From: DASROJ01 sp035646975
GTDB taxonomy: Bacteria > Acidobacteriota > Polarisedimenticolia > JACPZX01 > DASXTC01
NCBI GenBank assembly: GCA_035646975.1
Contig: DASROJ010000357.1
Span: 1 to 9,131, forward strand
Direction of reading: 5' to 3'
Length of the DNA stretch: 9,131 nucleotides
The position numbers were made by a program, and so were the translations under genes. Below, one piece after another: positions 5,037 to 9,131 of the stretch. Numbering within the stretch: the first letter of the stretch is position 1; every line of letters begins with the position of its first letter. The notes under the pieces are model-generated. The model was not told the DNA's origin and ran no database searches. It saw nothing but the letters and a program-made list of their open reading frames with translations.

Positions 5037-6395
5037 TCAGTCTCGGGCGCCACCATCCACGGATCCGAGCGCGTCGTCGAGAATGCGCACGGCCGCGTCC
5101 GCCTGCGCCTCGTCGATCATGAGCGGTGGGCACAGCCGGATCGTGTTTTCGCCGCAGGTGAGCAGCAGCAGGCCGCGCCGGAAACACTCCTCGACGACTT
5201 TTCTCGTCTTCTCCGGGGCGCGCCGACGGGTCTGCCGGTCTTCCACCAGCTCGATGCCAATCATCAGGCCGAGCCCGCGCACCTCGCCGATCAGACGATG
5301 ACGGGTCGCCAGCGCCTGGAGGGCGGCCAGCAGGCGGTCTCCCTGTCGGCGAGCGTTCTGCATGTAGCCTCCCTCGATCAATCGCAGCGTGGCCATGGCC
5401 GCAGCGCAGGAAACCGGGTTGCCACCGAAGGTGGAGGCGTGCGCGCCGGGCGGCCAGTCCATCAGGTCGGCCCCGGCGATGCACAGACCCAGAGGCATGC
5501 CCGAGGCGATTCCCTTGGCCGCGGCGATGATGTCGGGCTTCACGCCGAAGTGTTCCATCGCGAACATGCGGCCGGTGCGGCCGACGCCGGACTGAACTTC
5601 GTCGGCAATCATCAGGATTCCGTGCTTGTCGCACAGCTCGCGCAGCCGCTGGAAGTAGCGGGCGGGCGGAATGACGTACCCGCCTTCTCCCTGCACCGGC
5701 TCGATGACCAGCGCGGCCACCTCGTCGGGCGGCAGGGTGCGCTTGAAGGGAAACTCTTCGATGAAGTCGACGCATTCGAGATCGCAGCTGTCGGGCCGTT
5801 TGCCGAACGGGCAGCGATAGCAGTCGGCGTAGGGGACATGGGTGGCCCCGGGCAGCATCGGGCCGAAACCCCGGCGCTGGCCGGTCTTGCTCGCGGTGAG
5901 CGAGAGGGCTCCAAAGGTGCGGCCGTGAAACGCGCCATAGAATGCCAGCGCCGTGTGCCGGCCCGTATGGTGCCGCGCCAGCTTGAGCGCGGCCTCGATC
6001 GCCTCGGTGCCCGAGTTGGTGAACAGCACGCGGGCATCGCCGGGTTTCGGCCCCACGGGCGCGAGCCGGGCAATCGTTTCGCCCAACTGCACGATCGGCT
6101 CGTAGTAGAAATCGGCGCTCGACATGTGCAGGAAGCGGGATGCCTGGTCGGAGATCGCCGCGACCACCTCGGGGTGGCTGTGGCCGGTCGAGCAGACGGC
6201 GATGCCGGCGGCAAAATCGAGGAACCGGTTCCCGTCCACGTCGATGGCGATGGCGCCCTCTCCGCGTTCCATCACGAACGGATAGGGACGAGTGTATGAA
6301 GGCGAGCAGACCTTCCGGTCCCGGTCGATGACGGCGCGTGCCTTCGGGCCGGGTGGCGGAACGATCAGGTGCGGAAGGGAGCCTTCATGAGTCAT
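5037..6395 (-). CDS. Class III PLP-dependent aminotransferase (GABA/ornithine aminotransferase-like)
   Basis: The 452-residue product is a full-length fold-type I, class III (acetylornithine/GABA transaminase family) enzyme. Visible motifs are the phosphate-binding TNSGTEAIEAA (126-136), FYGAFHGRT (152-160), EPVQGEGGY (232-240), the cofactor-contacting Asp265 in ADEVQSG, and the likely Schiff-base lysine Lys294 in AAAKGIASG. Between 190 and 208 lies a four-cysteine segment, C192-x2-C195-x8-C204-x3-C208, which I associate with the GABA/ornithine aminotransferase and broad-specificity amino-acid racemase branch rather than ArgD proper. The substrate cannot be read from sequence: transamination of GABA, ornithine or lysine, or amino-acid racemisation, are all possible. 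The start at 6395 has GAGGA about 9 nt upstream, and the gene begins 20 nt after the cysS stop, so the two are probably co-transcribed. Confidence 0.93.
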   Translation of the reverse strand: MTHEGSLPHLIVPPPGPKARAVIDRDRKVCSPSYTRPYPFVMERGEGAIAIDVDGNRFLDFAAGIAVCSTGHSHPEVVAAISDQASRFLHMSSADFYYEPIVQLGETIARLAPVGPKPGDARVLFTNSGTEAIEAALKLARHHTGRHTALAFYGAFHGRTFGALSLTASKTGQRRGFGPMLPGATHVPYADCYRCPFGKRPDSCDLECVDFIEEFPFKRTLPPDEVAALVIEPVQGEGGYVIPPARYFQRLRELCDKHGILMIADEVQSGVGRTGRMFAMEHFGVKPDIIAAAKGIASGMPLGLCIAGADLMDWPPGAHASTFGGNPVSCAAAMATLRLIEGGYMQNARRQGDRLLAALQALATRHRLIGEVRGLGLMIGIELVEDRQTRRRAPEKTRKVVEECFRRGLLLLTCGENTIRLCPPLMIDEAQADAAVRILDDALGSVDGGARD

Positions 6396-6415
6396 CGATT
6401 CGGTCCTCGCCTCGC

Positions 6416-7825
<1,410 letters not shown>

Positions 7826-7857
7826 GCGCGTCTCGGGGGCAGGCATAGGGAGCCGCG

Positions 7858-7887
7858 AATCTAACGCAGAGTCGGTGATCCGGTCAA
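7858..7887 (-). promoter_or_regulatory. Sigma-70-type promoter of cysS
   Basis: On the minus strand TTGACC (7887-7882, 5 of 6) and TAGATT (7863-7858, 4 of 6) are 18 nt apart; shifting the -10 by one gives TTAGAT at 17 nt. It sits in the short gap after the stop codon of the GWxTD gene, so cysS can be transcribed on its own. The expected start site near 7851 leaves a leader of about 25 nt to the ATG at 7825. Confidence 0.6.
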
Positions 7888-7908
7888 GACGAGCCCACAG
7901 CGGAGGAC

Positions 7909-9131
7909 TCAGCGAACCTCGAAGACCAGGTCGCGCGTCGTGGTGGCCTGCGCGATCCGGTCGGTAACCGACACGCGCAGAAGGTATGGTCCGGCAGGCC
8001 ACTCCTTCAGCTCCAGGGTGTAGCCATGCACTTCATTCTTCTGATCGCTGAAGCTGACATGGCCGAGATCCTGTGTCTTCTCGGCTTCCATCGTGAGGAA
8101 GGCATAATCGACATCGAGGCTTGGCCGATCGGTGGCCGGGTCCTTCGCCGCCCCGTAGACCTGGTAGTAGAACGCCAGGTCGCCGCCAGGGGGGAATTTC
8201 TGTGACAGCCGGGGCAGGATGCGCAGGTTGCCCATGACGAAAGGCGTGGACGCTGCCGGAGCCGCCCCTTCCGGCGCCGGGTCGACCGGCTGGATGTCGC
8301 GCGCCAGCACGATGCTGCTGAGCGTCAATCCGGCTGTCTGAAAGGAGGGGACCGTCAGCGGGATGCTGTACGACCCGGCGTGTCCACCGGCGCGATCGAG
8401 CACCGTCACGAGCGCCTTGTAGGAACCGGGCTGCAACAGGGCGCGCGCCTGATAGACGAGGTCATCGTCGATCGTGGCCTTGTCGTTTTCCACCGCCGGG
8501 GCGAAATCGCTGTCCTTTTCGAGGCTGACGACGAGGTCGTTGCCCGTCAGGTCCATGATACGCGCGTAGAAGGCGACATCGGGAACCTCGCGGCCACCCA
8601 CCGCCCGGTAATGGACGGTGGAGCTCTTGACCGACGCGGTGAGCACCACCAGCGTGCGCTCGGTGGTGGTGCGGAAGAAATCCGCGCGCGCGTGCATCGG
8701 CACCGCGCCGAAGAACTCCTGCGTGGTGACGGTCTCTCTGATCTCCCATTCCCTGGGCGGCTGCTGCAGCTTCGCCAGCTCGGTCATGAGGGACAGGTCA
8801 TTGGCGCTCGACGGGCCACCGGCCTGCCGGATGAGCGGGTCGGTGAGGTTGAACACCTTGTTGGTGAGCGCCTGCGCCCGGAGGATCCGGGTCATCGCCT
8901 GGGCGTTGGTTCCCATCGGCGGCTGGTAGTTGAACAGGCTGCCTTGCTTGGGATCCGCGTCCCGGCTGGGCTGGATCGACAGCCGGTATTCGCCCGTCGT
9001 GTCGCGGGCGAACGCGATGACGACGTTGGGGCCGACACCCGGTGTCTTCGAGTTCCTGTAGGTCCAGACCACGGTGCCGCGGCTGCCTTCTGCCACCATG
9101 TCACGGCTGATGTCGTCCGGCGGTCCCATGA
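7909..9131 (-). CDS. GWxTD domain-containing protein (5' end outside the window)
   Basis: The readable part is 406 residues and ends at the stop at 7909. Its beginning, GPPDDI (2-7), then VVWTYRN (20-26) and IAFARDTTGEYRL (38-50), matches the second half of the GWxTD domain, in which a (Y/L)GPPDE element is followed by an aromatic WxYRN strand and an F-x-D...YRL strand. The GWxTD signature should therefore lie upstream, and the Met at 9129 is probably internal. After the domain come a Gln/Pro-containing linker and a long region of alternating hydrophobic residues that looks like several beta-sandwich modules, ending in AGPYLLRVSVTDR and LVFEVR. The family is secreted or envelope-associated, common in Acidobacteriota and relatives, and has no established function. 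No signal peptide can be seen because the N-terminus is missing. cysS follows behind its own promoter. Confidence 0.8.
   Translation of the reverse strand, partial: MGPPDDISRDMVAEGSRGTVVWTYRNSKTPGVGPNVVIAFARDTTGEYRLSIQPSRDADPKQGSLFNYQPPMGTNAQAMTRILRAQALTNKVFNLTDPLIRQAGGPSSANDLSLMTELAKLQQPPREWEIRETVTTQEFFGAVPMHARADFFRTTTERTLVVLTASVKSSTVHYRAVGGREVPDVAFYARIMDLTGNDLVVSLEKDSDFAPAVENDKATIDDDLVYQARALLQPGSYKALVTVLDRAGGHAGSYSIPLTVPSFQTAGLTLSSIVLARDIQPVDPAPEGAAPAASTPFVMGNLRILPRLSQKFPPGGDLAFYYQVYGAAKDPATDRPSLDVDYAFLTMEAEKTQDLGHVSFSDQKNEVHGYTLELKEWPAGPYLLRVSVTDRIAQATTTRDLVFEVR

Noticed and set aside
4564..5775. 403-codon open frame spanning the aminotransferase and sigma-factor genes
   Set aside because: It runs in a different frame across two well-defined genes and their intergenic gap, with no recognisable motif; it is not a fusion gene.

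Overview
The window is a GC-rich bacterial chromosomal segment. Every protein gene and both tRNAs lie on the minus strand, so the text reads right to left in transcription order. A GWxTD-domain protein, a YafK-type L,D-transpeptidase with an uncleaved membrane anchor, and an ECF sigma factor / zinc-finger anti-sigma / Spy-like set together suggest an Acidobacteriota-like or other deep-branching Gram-negative (diderm) organism. This placement is an inference from gene content only. There is no sign of phage, insertion sequence or CRISPR, and no clear mark of horizontal transfer.

Layout from right to left. (1) 7909-9131: C-terminal part of a GWxTD-domain protein, cut by the window edge. (2) 7825-6416 and 6395-5037: cysS (cysteinyl-tRNA synthetase) with its own promoter-like sequence, followed 20 nt later by a class III PLP-dependent aminotransferase. 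(3) 4939-2678: a compact four-gene operon of ECF sigma factor, anti-sigma factor with a zinc-binding motif and one membrane helix, secreted Spy/CpxP-like LTxxQ protein, and YraN. Two of the junctions are 1-nt stop/start overlaps, so the set looks translationally coupled. It reads as an envelope-stress regulon with YraN as an unexpected tail gene. (4) 2638-2417: a tRNA-Gly(GCC) / tRNA-Cys(GCA) transcription unit behind a near-consensus sigma-70 promoter. (5) 2416-1967: about 450 bases with no protein gene. It holds a second good sigma-70 promoter and a long run of hairpins, either an unannotated small RNA or a long structured leader of the next gene. (6) 1966-1340 and 1241-9: an alanine/lysine-rich helical outer-membrane-type lipoprotein, then a YafK/DpaA-like L,D-transpeptidase-family enzyme, separated by a GC-rich hairpin.

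The functional theme is envelope maintenance at the left end (lipoprotein and peptidoglycan enzyme) and envelope-stress signalling in the middle, interspersed with translation genes (cysS, tRNA-Cys, tRNA-Gly). The most interesting leads are the structured RNA region at 1984-2324 and the idea that the lipoprotein, which ends in a C-terminal lysine, is a Braun-lipoprotein-like substrate of the neighbouring YafK-type enzyme. No wholly new multi-gene system could be demonstrated from the sequence.
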